Below are positions 17,418-26,612 of a stretch of 64,000 bases of DNA, piece after piece. The notes under the pieces were generated by a model. It worked only from the letters and a program-made list of their open reading frames with translations, ran no database searches and was not told where the DNA came from. A program made the translations under genes and the position numbers. Source of the DNA: Clostridia bacterium (GTDB taxonomy: Bacteria > Bacillota > Clostridia > Oscillospirales > Acutalibacteraceae); contig JAFYLD010000012.1 of the NCBI GenBank assembly GCA_017537245.1, forward strand, positions 1-64,000, written 5' to 3'. The number at the start of each line of letters is the position of its first letter. The stretch's first letter is position 1.

Positions 17418-18674
17418 ATGCAAACTTATGAACATTCGGTTTTACTCGATATGGGTAAATGCACCGGCTGTACTACCTGTTTGCGTCACTGCCCTACCGA
17501 AGCAATTCGCATAAAGGACGGTCACGCTGTTATAAACAGCGATAGGTGCATCGACTGCGGCGAGTGTATTCGCGTTTGCCCACACAAAGCAAAAAAAGCC
17601 GTGTGCAGCAAACTTGAAAGTATGAACCGCTTTAAGTGGAAGATTGCTCTTCCCGCGCCTACTTTGTACGGCCAGTTTGATAATCTTGATGATATTGATT
17701 ACGTGTTAACAGGACTTTTAAACATCGGCTTTGACGACGTTTACGAAGTTTCTAAAGCGGCAGAACTTGTTTCTGCTTATACGCGTCTTTATCTAAAAAC
17801 CGACGGAGTAATAAAACCTGCTATCAGTTCCGCCTGCCCTGCGGTAATGCGACTAATAGCGCTTAGATATCCGTCGCTTAGCGATAACATTATTCACATG
17901 CTTCCTCCAATGGAGGTTGCCGCACGCCTTGCGCGTGAACGCGCACTTAAAAATCACCCCGAACTTGAGCCCGATGACATAGGCGTTTGTTTCATTTCGC
18001 CGTGTCCCGCTAAGGCAAGCTACGTTAAAAACGGATTTGCCGGTTACGAAAGTCAGGTTGACGAGGTTGTATCTATCAGTGATATCTATTTCTTGCTTAT
18101 TAATGCAATGAAAAGAGAAACTCCTGTTAATACGCTCTCGGAATCGGGTATGATTGGTATTGGTTGGGCGCGTTCCGAAGGTGAAGCAACGGCAATCTTT
18201 AACGAAAATTACCTTGCGGCAGACGGCATTGAAAACGTTAATCGTGTTCTTGACCAAATAGAAAACGGAAATATACCACAACTTGAGTTTGTCGAGCTTA
18301 ACGCTTGTACAGGCGGTTGCGTAGGCGGTGTGCTTACAATGCAAAATCCGTTCATCGCAAAAGCCAGACTTCAAACCTTGCGTAGATATTTACCCGTTTC
18401 TCAAAACTTTTTAAGCGGAGAAGATTCTAAATACATTCCCGATTACTACCTATTTAACGAGTTGCCCGAATATTTGCCAATATCTCGCCTTAGCAGCAAT
18501 TTGGCTGAATCTATGCGAATGATGGCCGATATTCAAAAACTGCGTGAATGTTTGCCCGGTATTGACTGCGGCTCTTGCGGCGCTCCTACTTGTAGAGCTT
18601 TTGCCGAAGACGTAGTAAAAGGAAATGCTAAATTAGAAGATTGTCTTATAAAACTACATAAAAAGGGAGATTAA
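17418..18674 (+). CDS. Putative sensory [FeFe]-hydrogenase, HydS/HfsB-like
   Basis: The N-terminus holds two [4Fe-4S] motifs (CTGCTTCLRHCP and CIDCGECIRVCP). A reduced H-cluster domain follows: SSACPAV in place of TSCCPxW, SPCPAK in place of MPCxxK, and ELNACTGGCVGG for the third motif. The C-terminus has a further Fe-S domain GIDCGSCGAPTC as in RnfB-type proteins. The first motif has Ala where catalytic enzymes have the proton-shuttle Cys, as described for group D sensory hydrogenases. The expected role is sensing hydrogen or redox state and signalling through the neighbouring proteins. A PAS domain is not visible. Confidence 0.85.
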   Translation: MQTYEHSVLLDMGKCTGCTTCLRHCPTEAIRIKDGHAVINSDRCIDCGECIRVCPHKAKKAVCSKLESMNRFKWKIALPAPTLYGQFDNLDDIDYVLTGLLNIGFDDVYEVSKAAELVSAYTRLYLKTDGVIKPAISSACPAVMRLIALRYPSLSDNIIHMLPPMEVAARLARERALKNHPELEPDDIGVCFISPCPAKASYVKNGFAGYESQVDEVVSISDIYFLLINAMKRETPVNTLSESGMIGIGWARSEGEATAIFNENYLAADGIENVNRVLDQIENGNIPQLEFVELNACTGGCVGGVLTMQNPFIAKARLQTLRRYLPVSQNFLSGEDSKYIPDYYLFNELPEYLPISRLSSNLAESMRMMADIQKLRECLPGIDCGSCGAPTCRAFAEDVVKGNAKLEDCLIKLHKKGD

Positions 18675-18675
18675 A

Positions 18676-19002
18676 ATGACGGTATATAAACTTGCTGATG
18701 AGTGTCAATTTAATATCCTTAACCTATCGGACCCCGACCGAGAGATAGACGGCGTATATATCGGCGACTTGCTTAGTTGGGTGATGGGTAAAGCCCAGTA
18801 TGATAACGTTTGGATTACTATTATGTCCAACATAAACGTTATTGCAGTGGCATCTCTTTCCGACGTATCTTGTGTTCTTTTGGCAGAGGACGTTACACTT
18901 GACGCCGACGTACTTGCTACCGCAAAAGAAAAAGGTATAAACGTTCTTTCAACCTCACTTTCCGCTTTTGACGCTGCAATAAAAATCTCGGGTGTGATGT
19001 AA
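18676..19002 (+). CDS. Second DRTGG-like domain protein
   Basis: The 108-residue protein shares the layout of the earlier DRTGG protein: DGVYIGDLLSWVMG, a central IMSNINVIAVASLSDVSCV and GINVLSTSLSAFDAAIKI, but it is more diverged. This pattern is typical of the DRTGG-like serine-kinase-type domain that flanks sensory hydrogenases. It begins one base after the sensor gene and its stop overlaps the next start (TAATG), so the three are translated together. A ligand-binding signalling role is inferred. Confidence 0.75.
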   Translation: MTVYKLADECQFNILNLSDPDREIDGVYIGDLLSWVMGKAQYDNVWITIMSNINVIAVASLSDVSCVLLAEDVTLDADVLATAKEKGINVLSTSLSAFDAAIKISGVM

Positions 19003-19727
19003 TGAATAGGTACTACTACGACCTACACATTCACTCTTGTCTATCCCCTTGTGGCGATGACGACAACACCCCAAACAATATTGCAGGCATGGCATCACTT
19101 TGCGGACTAAACGTTGTAGCGCTAACCGACCACAACACAACCGAAAATTGCCCCGCATTTTTCGAGGCGGCTCGCAGATACGGCATTGTACCAATCGCCG
19201 GTATGGAGCTTACTACCAGCGAGGACATTCACGTTGTATGTCTTTTTGAAACGTTAGAAAACGCTATGGCATTTGGACAAAAGGTAAAAGAATATCGCAT
19301 ACCTATAAAAAACCGTCCCGATATTTTCGGTTCTCAGCAAATTCTTGACGGACAAGATAACATAATCGGTGAAGAAGAAAATTTGCTTATAAACGCAACC
19401 CTTATTTCTATAAATGAAGTGCCTGATTTGGTGGGTGAATTTGGTGGCGTTTGCTACCCCGCTCACATTGACCGCCAATCAAACGGTGTTATATCAATAC
19501 TAGGCACCTTCCCTTGTAGTCCATTTTTTAAATGCGCCGAGTTACACGACGGCGAAAAGAAAGATGAGTACGTACAGAAATATGGTTTGCAAGATAAAAT
19601 TTTTATCGTAAGTTCAGATGCGCACAATCTTGGTGATATGCGCGACAAACAAAACTATTTTGAACTGGACGACGAGCCTTATAGCAGCAGTCTTGTTCGC
19701 AAACGACTTTTCGAATTATTGAGGTAA
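19002..19727 (+). CDS. PHP-domain phosphoesterase in hydrogenase operon
   Basis: The 241-residue protein has the four PHP metal-binding motifs: DLHIHSCLSPCGDD, LTDHNTTEN, GMELTTSEDIH and, near the end, PAHIDRQ plus SSDAHN. Stand-alone PHP proteins hydrolyse phosphoesters of nucleotides or short RNAs. In hydrogenase operons a PHP protein next to a HydS-type sensor is common, but its substrate is unknown to me. The start overlaps the preceding stop by one base. A role in removing a signalling nucleotide is a speculation. Confidence 0.85.
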   Translation: MNRYYYDLHIHSCLSPCGDDDNTPNNIAGMASLCGLNVVALTDHNTTENCPAFFEAARRYGIVPIAGMELTTSEDIHVVCLFETLENAMAFGQKVKEYRIPIKNRPDIFGSQQILDGQDNIIGEEENLLINATLISINEVPDLVGEFGGVCYPAHIDRQSNGVISILGTFPCSPFFKCAELHDGEKKDEYVQKYGLQDKIFIVSSDAHNLGDMRDKQNYFELDDEPYSSSLVRKRLFELLR

Positions 19728-19731
19728 CGTT

Positions 19732-20280
19732 ATGAAAGAGTTATCGCTTAATATTCTTGATATTACCGAAAATTCGGTAAAGGCGGGCGCAACGCTTACC
19801 GAGATATCAATTATTGAGATTGGTGATACGCTCACCCTTACAATAAAGGATAACGGCCACGGTATGAGTGATGAAATTTTAAAAACGGTTGAAAATCCGT
19901 TTTACACCACACGCACCACCAGAAAGGTCGGTCTTGGTATTCCGTTACTTAAACTTGCGGCCGAGCAGACCGGCGGAAACGTTAAAATAGTTTCTAGCAC
20001 AGACGCTACAAATCACGGTACAACCGTGACGGCAACGTTTTTTAAAAATCATCTGGACTTTACACCACTGGGTGACGTAAAAGAAACAATTGTTACCTTA
20101 ATACAAGGTCATCCAAACACTGATTTTCTTTTTACTCACCAGACAAATGGTGGCGAAGTAAAACTTGACACCCGCGAACTTCGCGAAGCATTAGAGGGTG
20201 TCCCACTTGACACGTACGAGGTTATCGTATGGATTAAAGAGTATCTTAATGAACAGTATCAACTGTTAAATAATAGATAA
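19732..20280 (+). CDS. Histidine-kinase-like ATPase domain protein without phosphoacceptor domain
   Basis: The N-terminal 105 residues form a GHKL ATPase domain: N-box LDITENSVKA, G1 DNGHGM, an FYTTR lid segment and G2 VGLGIPLLK. No HisKA domain with a phosphoacceptor His precedes it. About 75 C-terminal residues form an unrecognised extension containing GGEVKLDTRELREALEG. It may be a serine kinase or anti-sigma-type partner to the sensor. Six bases separate it from the PHP gene; the catalytic hydrogenase genes follow after a clear ribosome site. Confidence 0.8.
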   Translation: MKELSLNILDITENSVKAGATLTEISIIEIGDTLTLTIKDNGHGMSDEILKTVENPFYTTRTTRKVGLGIPLLKLAAEQTGGNVKIVSSTDATNHGTTVTATFFKNHLDFTPLGDVKETIVTLIQGHPNTDFLFTHQTNGGEVKLDTRELREALEGVPLDTYEVIVWIKEYLNEQYQLLNNR

Positions 20281-20306
20281 ATTATTTCCAGAAAGGAAGT
20301 TATAAA

Positions 20307-20675
20307 ATGAAATCTTTGGCTGAACTTCAAGCAATCAAAGACAAAATGAAAGACAAGGTTGTAATTCGTGAGGGCTCTCTCACAACACGTGTTGTTGTTG
20401 GTATGGCTACTTGCGGTATTGCAGCAGGCGCTCGCCCGGTTCTTGGCGCTTTTGTTGAGGCAGTAAATGAAAGTGGTTTGGCACAGTCTGTTACAGTATC
20501 ACAAACAGGTTGTGTAGGTCTTTGCCAGTATGAACCTATCGTTGAGGTTTATGAAGCAGGTAAAGAAAAAGTTACCTACGTTAAGATGACTGCTGATAAG
20601 GCAAAAGAAGTAGTAGAAAAGCATCTTAAGGGTGGCAAGGTTGTAGTAGAATACACCGTTGCTAACTGTGAATAA
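20307..20675 (+). CDS. Thioredoxin-like [2Fe-2S] ferredoxin, HndB-like hydrogenase subunit
   Basis: The 122-residue protein has the (2Fe-2S)-ferredoxin fold with cluster ligands at MATCGIAAGA and QTGCVGLC. It matches the small HndB-type ferredoxin subunit of NAD(P)-linked iron-only hydrogenases. Electrons would pass through it, or it may stabilise the flavin subunit. It is placed directly before the flavin subunit, as in many clostridial hydrogenase operons. It has a strong ribosome site (AGAAAGGAAG). Confidence 0.9.
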   Translation: MKSLAELQAIKDKMKDKVVIREGSLTTRVVVGMATCGIAAGARPVLGAFVEAVNESGLAQSVTVSQTGCVGLCQYEPIVEVYEAGKEKVTYVKMTADKAKEVVEKHLKGGKVVVEYTVANCE

Positions 20676-20690
20676 TTTGGAGGTAAAGTT

Positions 20691-22508
20691 ATGATTCGTG
20701 CACATGTACTTATTTGTGGCGGTACAGGCTGTACCTCGTCAGGCAGTAAGTCAATTCAGCAGGCTTTTGAAAGCAATATCGCAGCTGCAGGTCTTGAAGA
20801 AGAAGTAAAACTCGTTCAGACAGGTTGTTTCGGTCTTTGCGCATTGGGTCCTGTTGTTATAGTTTATCCTGACGGTACTTTCTATAGCCGTGTTACCACA
20901 GATGACGTAAAAGAAATCGTAGAAGAACATCTTCTTAAAGGTCGTCCTGTTGAACGCTTAATTTATAGCGACACAGGTGAAGAAAACGTAGATATAACCA
21001 ACGTATCACTTAACGATACAACATTCTACAAATCACAAAACCGTGTTGTTCTTCGCAACTGCGGCGTTATCGATCCAGACAACATAGACGAATATATCGC
21101 TATGGATGGTTACGCAGCTCTTGGTAAGGTTCTTACCGAAATGAAACCTGAGGACGTTATCCAAACAGTTATGGATTCCGGTCTTCGCGGTCGTGGTGGC
21201 GGCGGCTTCCCAACCGGTCTTAAGTGGAAATTCTGCGCTCCTAACAAGGCAGCTCAAAAATACGTAGTATGTAACGCCGACGAAGGTGACCCAGGCGCGT
21301 TCATGGACCGTTCTGTTCTTGAAGGTGACCCACACTGTATCATCGAAGCTATGGCTATCGCCGGTTACGCAGTAGGCGCTACTAAGGGTTACGTTTACGT
21401 TCGTGCTGAGTACCCAATCGCTGTTGCTCGTTTGCAGCACGCTATCGACCAGGCTAACGAATACGGTCTTCTCGGTAAAGACATCTTTGGTTCAGGCTTT
21501 GACTTTGACCTTCAGATCCGTCTTGGTGCAGGCGCATTCGTTTGCGGTGAAGAAACTGCTCTTATGACTTCTATCGAAGGCAACCGTGGTGAACCACGTC
21601 CACGTCCTCCATTCCCTGCAGTTAAGGGTCTTTACAACTCACCAACAGTTGAAAACAACGTTGAAACATTTGCAAATATTCCACAAATCATCCTAAAGGG
21701 TGCTGACTGGTTTAAGTCAATGGGTACCGAAAAATCATCAGGTACAAAGGTATTTGCATTGGGCGGTAAGATTGAACACACCGGTCTTGTAGAAATCCCA
21801 ATGGGTACTACACTCCGTCACATCATCGAAGATATCGGTGGCGGTATTCCAAACGGCAAGAAGTTTAAGGCTGCTCAAACAGGTGGTCCTTCAGGCGGTT
21901 GTATTCCTGAATCACTCATCGATACCGAGGTTGACTTTGACAACCTTACCGCTATCGGTTGTATGATGGGTTCCGGCGGTCTTATCGTTATGGACGAAGA
22001 CAACTGTATGGTTGATATGGCTAAATTCTTCCTTGAATTTACCGTTGACGAATCTTGTGGTAAATGTACTCCTTGCCGCGTAGGTACAAAGAGACTTCTC
22101 GAAATGCTCGACAAGATTACATCAGGCAAGGCAAACCTTGAAGATATTGACAAACTCGAAGAACTTTGCTACTACATTAAGCAAAACTCACTTTGTGGTC
22201 TTGGTCAAACAGCACCAAACCCAGTACTTGCTACACTTAAGTTCTTCCGTGACGAATATATTGCTCACGTTGTTGACAAGAAGTGTCCTGCAGGCGTATG
22301 TAAAGATCTTCTTACATTCGTTATTGATAAAGACAAATGTATCGGTTGCGGCCTTTGCGCTAGAAATTGTCCTGTTGGCGCTATCAACAAGACAGACTAC
22401 GTAGCACCTGGTCACAAGCTTCCTTCTTACACCATCGATACTGAAAAGTGCATTAAGTGCGGCGTATGTATCGGTAACTGTAAGTTTAAGGCAATCAATA
22501 AAGCATAA
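20691..22508 (+). CDS. NuoF-like flavin subunit of bifurcating hydrogenase (HydB/HndC type)
   Basis: Domains in order are an N-terminal [2Fe-2S] thioredoxin-like domain (GGTGCTSSGS...QTGCFGLC), a NuoF core with FMN/NAD-binding motifs (GRGGGGFPTGLKW, NADEGDPGAFMDR, GAGAFVCGEETAL), a [4Fe-4S] motif ESCGKCTPCRVGTKR, and a C-terminal pair of [4Fe-4S] motifs (CIGCGLCARNCP, CIKCGVCIGNC). This is the full architecture of the flavin subunit where electron bifurcation is believed to occur. Whether the cofactor is NAD or NADP cannot be told from what I see. The 605-residue length is normal. Confidence 0.95.
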   Translation: MIRAHVLICGGTGCTSSGSKSIQQAFESNIAAAGLEEEVKLVQTGCFGLCALGPVVIVYPDGTFYSRVTTDDVKEIVEEHLLKGRPVERLIYSDTGEENVDITNVSLNDTTFYKSQNRVVLRNCGVIDPDNIDEYIAMDGYAALGKVLTEMKPEDVIQTVMDSGLRGRGGGGFPTGLKWKFCAPNKAAQKYVVCNADEGDPGAFMDRSVLEGDPHCIIEAMAIAGYAVGATKGYVYVRAEYPIAVARLQHAIDQANEYGLLGKDIFGSGFDFDLQIRLGAGAFVCGEETALMTSIEGNRGEPRPRPPFPAVKGLYNSPTVENNVETFANIPQIILKGADWFKSMGTEKSSGTKVFALGGKIEHTGLVEIPMGTTLRHIIEDIGGGIPNGKKFKAAQTGGPSGGCIPESLIDTEVDFDNLTAIGCMMGSGGLIVMDEDNCMVDMAKFFLEFTVDESCGKCTPCRVGTKRLLEMLDKITSGKANLEDIDKLEELCYYIKQNSLCGLGQTAPNPVLATLKFFRDEYIAHVVDKKCPAGVCKDLLTFVIDKDKCIGCGLCARNCPVGAINKTDYVAPGHKLPSYTIDTEKCIKCGVCIGNCKFKAINKA

Positions 22509-22525
22509 GAAAGGAGCCAACAATA

Positions 22526-24280
22526 ATGGATATGATTAACGTAAAAATTAACGGTATCGCAGTAAGCGTACCACAGGGCTCCACCGTTTTAGAAGCAGCC
22601 CGCGTAGCAGGTGTAGAAATTCCTACCCTTTGCTTTATGAAAGAAAAGAACGAAATTGGCGCTTGCCGTATTTGTATGGTAGAGGTTAACGAAGGTCGCG
22701 GTTTCCGTATGGTTACTGCTTGCGTATTCCCTTGCTCAGATGGTATGGAAGTTATCACCAATTCTGAAAAGGTTCAAAAGTCACGCAAGACTACACTTGA
22801 ACTTATTCTTTCAACTCACGATAAGAAGTGCCTTTCTTGCGCACGTTCTACAAATTGCGAACTTCAAAAACTTTGCCGCGACTACGGCGTAGATGAAGGC
22901 GCATTTGAAGGCTTTAAGCCAGTATATGACCTTGACTACAGCACTCCACACCTTGTACGTGACAACAACAAGTGTATTCTTTGCCGTCGTTGCGTAGCAG
23001 TTTGTGAAGAGCAGTACGTAAGCGTTATCGGTGCTAACGACCGTGGTATTGACACCAACATTGGTCAAGCATTTGAACTTTCTCTTAACAATACTCCTTG
23101 TATCTCTTGCGGTCAGTGTACTGCAGTTTGTCCTACAGGCGCTCTTACCGAAAAGGACGATACAGACAAGATTTGGGCAGCTTTGGCTGATCCTACCAAA
23201 ACAGTTGTTGTTCAGACAGCTCCTTCAATCCGCGCAACTTTGGGCGAATGCTTCGGCATGCCAATCGGCTCTAACGTTGAAGGTAAAATGGTAGCAGCAC
23301 TTCGTCGTCTTGGCTTCGCTAAGGTATTTGACACCGACTTTGCTGCTGACCTTACAATCGTTGAAGAAGCAAACGAGCTTCTTGACCGCGTTAAGAACGG
23401 CGGCACACTTCCAATGATTACATCTTGCTCACCAGGTTGGGTTAAGTTCTGCGAATTCTACTATCCTGATATGCTCGCTCACCTTTCTAGCTGTAAGTCA
23501 CCTCAGCAGATGGCAGGCGCAGTTATTAAGACATACTGGGCAGAAAAAGAAGGCATCGATGCTAAGGATATCGTTAGCGTATCAGTAATGCCTTGTACTG
23601 CAAAGAAATTCGAAATTGGTCGTGACGATCAGTCAGCTGCAGGTGTTCCTGACGTTGATATCGCTATCACAACGCGCGAACTTGGTCGTATGATCGAGCG
23701 CGCAGGTCTTAACTTTGTTAACCTTCCTGACGAAGATTTCGATAGCCCACTCGGTGAAGATACCGGTGCTGCTGTAATCTTTGGCGCAACAGGCGGTGTT
23801 ATGGAAGCTGCTCTTCGTACAGCTAACGACTGGATTAGCGGTAAAGACAACGCAGACGTAGAATACGCTGCAGTTCGTGGCACAATGGGTCTAAAGCAGG
23901 CTACTGCTAAACTTGGTGATATGGAAGTTAAGGTGGCTGTAGCTTCTGGCGCTGCTGCTGCAAAGGTTGTTATGGACAGAATGAAGGCCGGCAACCCAGA
24001 CGGTTGGGCATTTGTTGAAATCATGGGTTGCCCAGGCGGTTGCGTAAACGGCGGCGGTCAACCAATTCAACCACAATCTGTTCGTGACACAGTTGATCTT
24101 AAGGCTGTTCGTGCAAAGGCTCTTTATGATCAAGATGCTGCAAGCACACTCCGTAAGTCACACGAATCACCTGTTGTTAAGGCTCTTTACAGCGAATGGT
24201 ATGACGGTTTTGGCGGCCACAAGGCTCACCACGACCTCCACACCAGCTACACCGCTCGTAAGAAGTACAACGCTGAATAA
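22526..24280 (+). CDS. hydA: [FeFe]-hydrogenase catalytic subunit (HydA/HndD type)
   Basis: The 584-residue protein carries an N-terminal [2Fe-2S] domain (CFMKEKNEIGACRICMVEV), a His/Cys cluster motif (CLSCARSTNCELQKLC), two [4Fe-4S] motifs (CILCRRCVAVCEE, CISCGQCTAVCP) and the H-cluster domain. The second and third H-cluster motifs, VMPCTAKKFE and MGCPGGCVNGGG, are canonical. The first reads TSCSPGW (Cys301, Ser302) where the textbook form is TSCCPxW. A short C-terminal tail with a SSU-like region follows. It makes or uses hydrogen, coupled to ferredoxin and NAD(P)H through the upstream subunits. A strong terminator closes the operon. Confidence 0.95.
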   Translation: MDMINVKINGIAVSVPQGSTVLEAARVAGVEIPTLCFMKEKNEIGACRICMVEVNEGRGFRMVTACVFPCSDGMEVITNSEKVQKSRKTTLELILSTHDKKCLSCARSTNCELQKLCRDYGVDEGAFEGFKPVYDLDYSTPHLVRDNNKCILCRRCVAVCEEQYVSVIGANDRGIDTNIGQAFELSLNNTPCISCGQCTAVCPTGALTEKDDTDKIWAALADPTKTVVVQTAPSIRATLGECFGMPIGSNVEGKMVAALRRLGFAKVFDTDFAADLTIVEEANELLDRVKNGGTLPMITSCSPGWVKFCEFYYPDMLAHLSSCKSPQQMAGAVIKTYWAEKEGIDAKDIVSVSVMPCTAKKFEIGRDDQSAAGVPDVDIAITTRELGRMIERAGLNFVNLPDEDFDSPLGEDTGAAVIFGATGGVMEAALRTANDWISGKDNADVEYAAVRGTMGLKQATAKLGDMEVKVAVASGAAAAKVVMDRMKAGNPDGWAFVEIMGCPGGCVNGGGQPIQPQSVRDTVDLKAVRAKALYDQDAASTLRKSHESPVVKALYSEWYDGFGGHKAHHDLHTSYTARKKYNAE

Positions 24281-24292
24281 TAAATAACGTTT

Positions 24293-24324
24293 ACACCCGA
24301 AGGGAAGCCTTCGGGTGTTTTTTT
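24293..24324. terminator. Terminator of the hydrogenase operon
   Basis: An 11-bp perfect stem ACACCCGAAGG paired with CCTTCGGGTGT, a 4-base loop and a run of seven or more T residues. It overlaps the 3' end of the convergent malQ gene by a base or two. Confidence 0.93.
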
Positions 24325-25807
24325 AGTTTCGTTCTTTTGTTAATTTTTTTAATAGTTTTGCGTTATCGGCGTTTATATCTTCGCGACGTACTCGCCAAAT
24401 CCAGTTGTCCCCTATCGTACCGGGTACATTCATTCGAGCAGATGAATCAAGTTGTAACAGGTCTTGCATTGGTATTATGCAAAGCATAGCACCTGATTTT
24501 GACAAAGCTCTAATCATAGCGTGCGCCACGCTGTAATTTTCTTCTTTTACAAAAGAGTTAAACACCACTTTTTCTTTAACAGATGCCTTAACGTACCAAC
24601 CAAGCGCGGTATCGTTGTCGTGAGTCCCCGTATAGCAAACACAGTTATACGGGTAATTTTGCGGCAGATAGATATTTTGTGTGTCGCCATTAAATGCGAA
24701 CTGTAAAATCTTCATATTTGGAAAGCCGGTATACTCTAATAGCTCTATTACCTTTTCATCTTCTTCGCCACCGAGGTCCTCGGCTATTATGTTTATTTCT
24801 CCTAAATTTTCTTTAATCTTGTTCCAAAAATCTTTACCCTCGCCGTCAATCCAACTTCCGTAAAGCGCGCTCTTGCCGTTTGGAATATTATAAAACTCGG
24901 CAAAAGCTCGAAAGTGGTCTATGCGAACAACGTCATACATATCACGACAAAATTCCAGTCTTTTTTGCCACCAACCATAATCGTCTTGACGCATATTTTG
25001 CCAATCGTATATAGGATTCCCCCACAACTGCCCGTCGCTTGAAAAAACGTCGGGTGGCACACCCGCTACCATCGTAGGTTTAAAATTGCGATCCAGCAAA
25101 AAACAATCGGGATTTGACCACACGTCGGCACTGTCGGGCGATACGTAAAACGGAATATCACCAATAATTTTTACACCGCGCGCGTTTGCGTAACGCTTTA
25201 GGTCAAAATATTGGCAAAAGAAAAAATACTGCGCGACCTTATAAAACTCAATTTCACACTTGTATTTTTCTTTAAACTCGTTTAAAAAATCAGGTAGTTG
25301 GTATTTAAAACCATCAGGCAATTCGGGCAAACTTTTAGCACCAAACACCTCGAACGCAGTTTCAAAAAGCGCGTAATCGTCAAGCCAAAACGTGTTTTCG
25401 CGACAAAAGTTTTGATAGTTTTTATCGTCCTTATCAAAGTTTTGCGTCGCTTTTTTAATTAGCGGTATTTTAAATTTACGAACAGCGTCATAATCAACCT
25501 TGTCACCAAAGTTATAACTCGGTAAATCACGTTTATCTATAAGTCGGTCACGAAGCAAAAAATCGATGTCTATATAAAGTATTTCTCCAGCAAAACTGCT
25601 AGCTGATTTATAGGGCGAATTCCCCTCGCCCAAAGGACAAAGGGGTAATATCTGCCAAAAGCGTTGCCGCGCCGCGCACAAAAAGTCCACAAACTCATAC
25701 GTATCGACGCCAAGGCTACCTATACCATAAGGCGACGGCAAGGACGAAACCGCCAATAGCACACCGCTATATTGTTGATTATCCTTTGACGGCACCCGCG
25801 GCCACAC
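24323..25807 (-). CDS. malQ: 4-alpha-glucanotransferase (amylomaltase, GH77)
   Basis: The enzyme transfers glucan chains between maltodextrins and releases glucose. GH77 landmarks are the opening SSLPSPYGIGSLG, the nucleophile region VVRIDHFRAF, the acid/base region IIAEDLG and the third carboxylate TGTHDNDT. The length (about 490) is normal. The exact start is uncertain: no ATG is available, and GTG codons at 25807 or 25795 lie inside the 3' end of the upstream permease gene, whose terminal AAAGGA could act as ribosome site for a later GTG. The overlap marks it as the last gene of the sugar ABC operon. Confidence 0.93.
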   Translation of the reverse strand: MWPRVPSKDNQQYSGVLLAVSSLPSPYGIGSLGVDTYEFVDFLCAARQRFWQILPLCPLGEGNSPYKSASSFAGEILYIDIDFLLRDRLIDKRDLPSYNFGDKVDYDAVRKFKIPLIKKATQNFDKDDKNYQNFCRENTFWLDDYALFETAFEVFGAKSLPELPDGFKYQLPDFLNEFKEKYKCEIEFYKVAQYFFFCQYFDLKRYANARGVKIIGDIPFYVSPDSADVWSNPDCFLLDRNFKPTMVAGVPPDVFSSDGQLWGNPIYDWQNMRQDDYGWWQKRLEFCRDMYDVVRIDHFRAFAEFYNIPNGKSALYGSWIDGEGKDFWNKIKENLGEINIIAEDLGGEEDEKVIELLEYTGFPNMKILQFAFNGDTQNIYLPQNYPYNCVCYTGTHDNDTALGWYVKASVKEKVVFNSFVKEENYSVAHAMIRALSKSGAMLCIIPMQDLLQLDSSARMNVPGTIGDNWIWRVRREDINADNAKLLKKLTKERN

Positions 25808-26612
25808 CCTTTATAATATATTTTTGACAAGACAGATAAAAAATTACCACAGGGACAATTGCAAGTACCAACATTGCCATCATGGCGCCCATATCTACCG
25901 AGCCGTACCCACCTTTTAAATACTGTACCGCTATCGGAATAGTTTTATAATCGCTACCTATTACAAGATAAGGCAATAAATAATCGTTCCACACCCACAT
26001 AGTATTAAGAATTGCAACGGTTATTGCTGTAGGCTTTAGTATTGGAAAAACAACTCGCCAAAATGTCTCGAAAACGTTGCAACCATCTATAATAGATGCT
26101 TCTTCCAAACTTTTTGGTATTGATTTCACAAATCCTGAAAAAATAAACACCGAAAGTCCAGCACCAAAACCAAGATATATAAAAATTAGTCCTATCGGGT
26201 TATCAAGTCCCAACACGTTTGCCATTTTTGACATTGTGAACATTACCATTTGAAAAGGAACTATCATAGAAAAAACAAAGAGATAATAAAGCGTTTTATT
26301 AAACCTTGTTTTAAATCGTGTTATATACCACGCCGTCATAGCAGTAAAAATAATTATTACCGCTACCGAACAAACCGTAATAAAAAGCGACCAAAAAAAT
26401 GCCGATAAAAAGTCGGTATCGTTTATGCCGCTAATATAATTTTCAATTCCTACAAAGGTATTGCTATTAGGTAGCACAAACGGCTCTTGGCTAATTGAAA
26501 ACTTATCTTTAAAGGAATTGACAACAACCGTAACAATAGGCACCAAAAACACTACACTCGAAAACAGCAAAACTATAAATGATAAAATATTTGATATTTT
26601 TATTCTCTTCAT
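25779..26612 (-). CDS. Sugar ABC transporter permease, MalG-like
   Basis: The 277-residue protein has six predicted membrane segments and the EAA loop (LEEASIIDGCNVFETFWRVV) that docks to the ATPase. It belongs to the carbohydrate uptake transporter-1 permeases. The neighbouring malQ suggests a maltodextrin or related alpha-glucan substrate. No ATPase gene lies in the operon, so a shared MsmX-type ATPase encoded elsewhere is likely. It abuts the MalF-like gene. Confidence 0.92.
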   Translation of the reverse strand: MKRIKISNILSFIVLLFSSVVFLVPIVTVVVNSFKDKFSISQEPFVLPNSNTFVGIENYISGINDTDFLSAFFWSLFITVCSVAVIIIFTAMTAWYITRFKTRFNKTLYYLFVFSMIVPFQMVMFTMSKMANVLGLDNPIGLIFIYLGFGAGLSVFIFSGFVKSIPKSLEEASIIDGCNVFETFWRVVFPILKPTAITVAILNTMWVWNDYLLPYLVIGSDYKTIPIAVQYLKGGYGSVDMGAMMAMLVLAIVPVVIFYLSCQKYIIKGVAAGAVKG

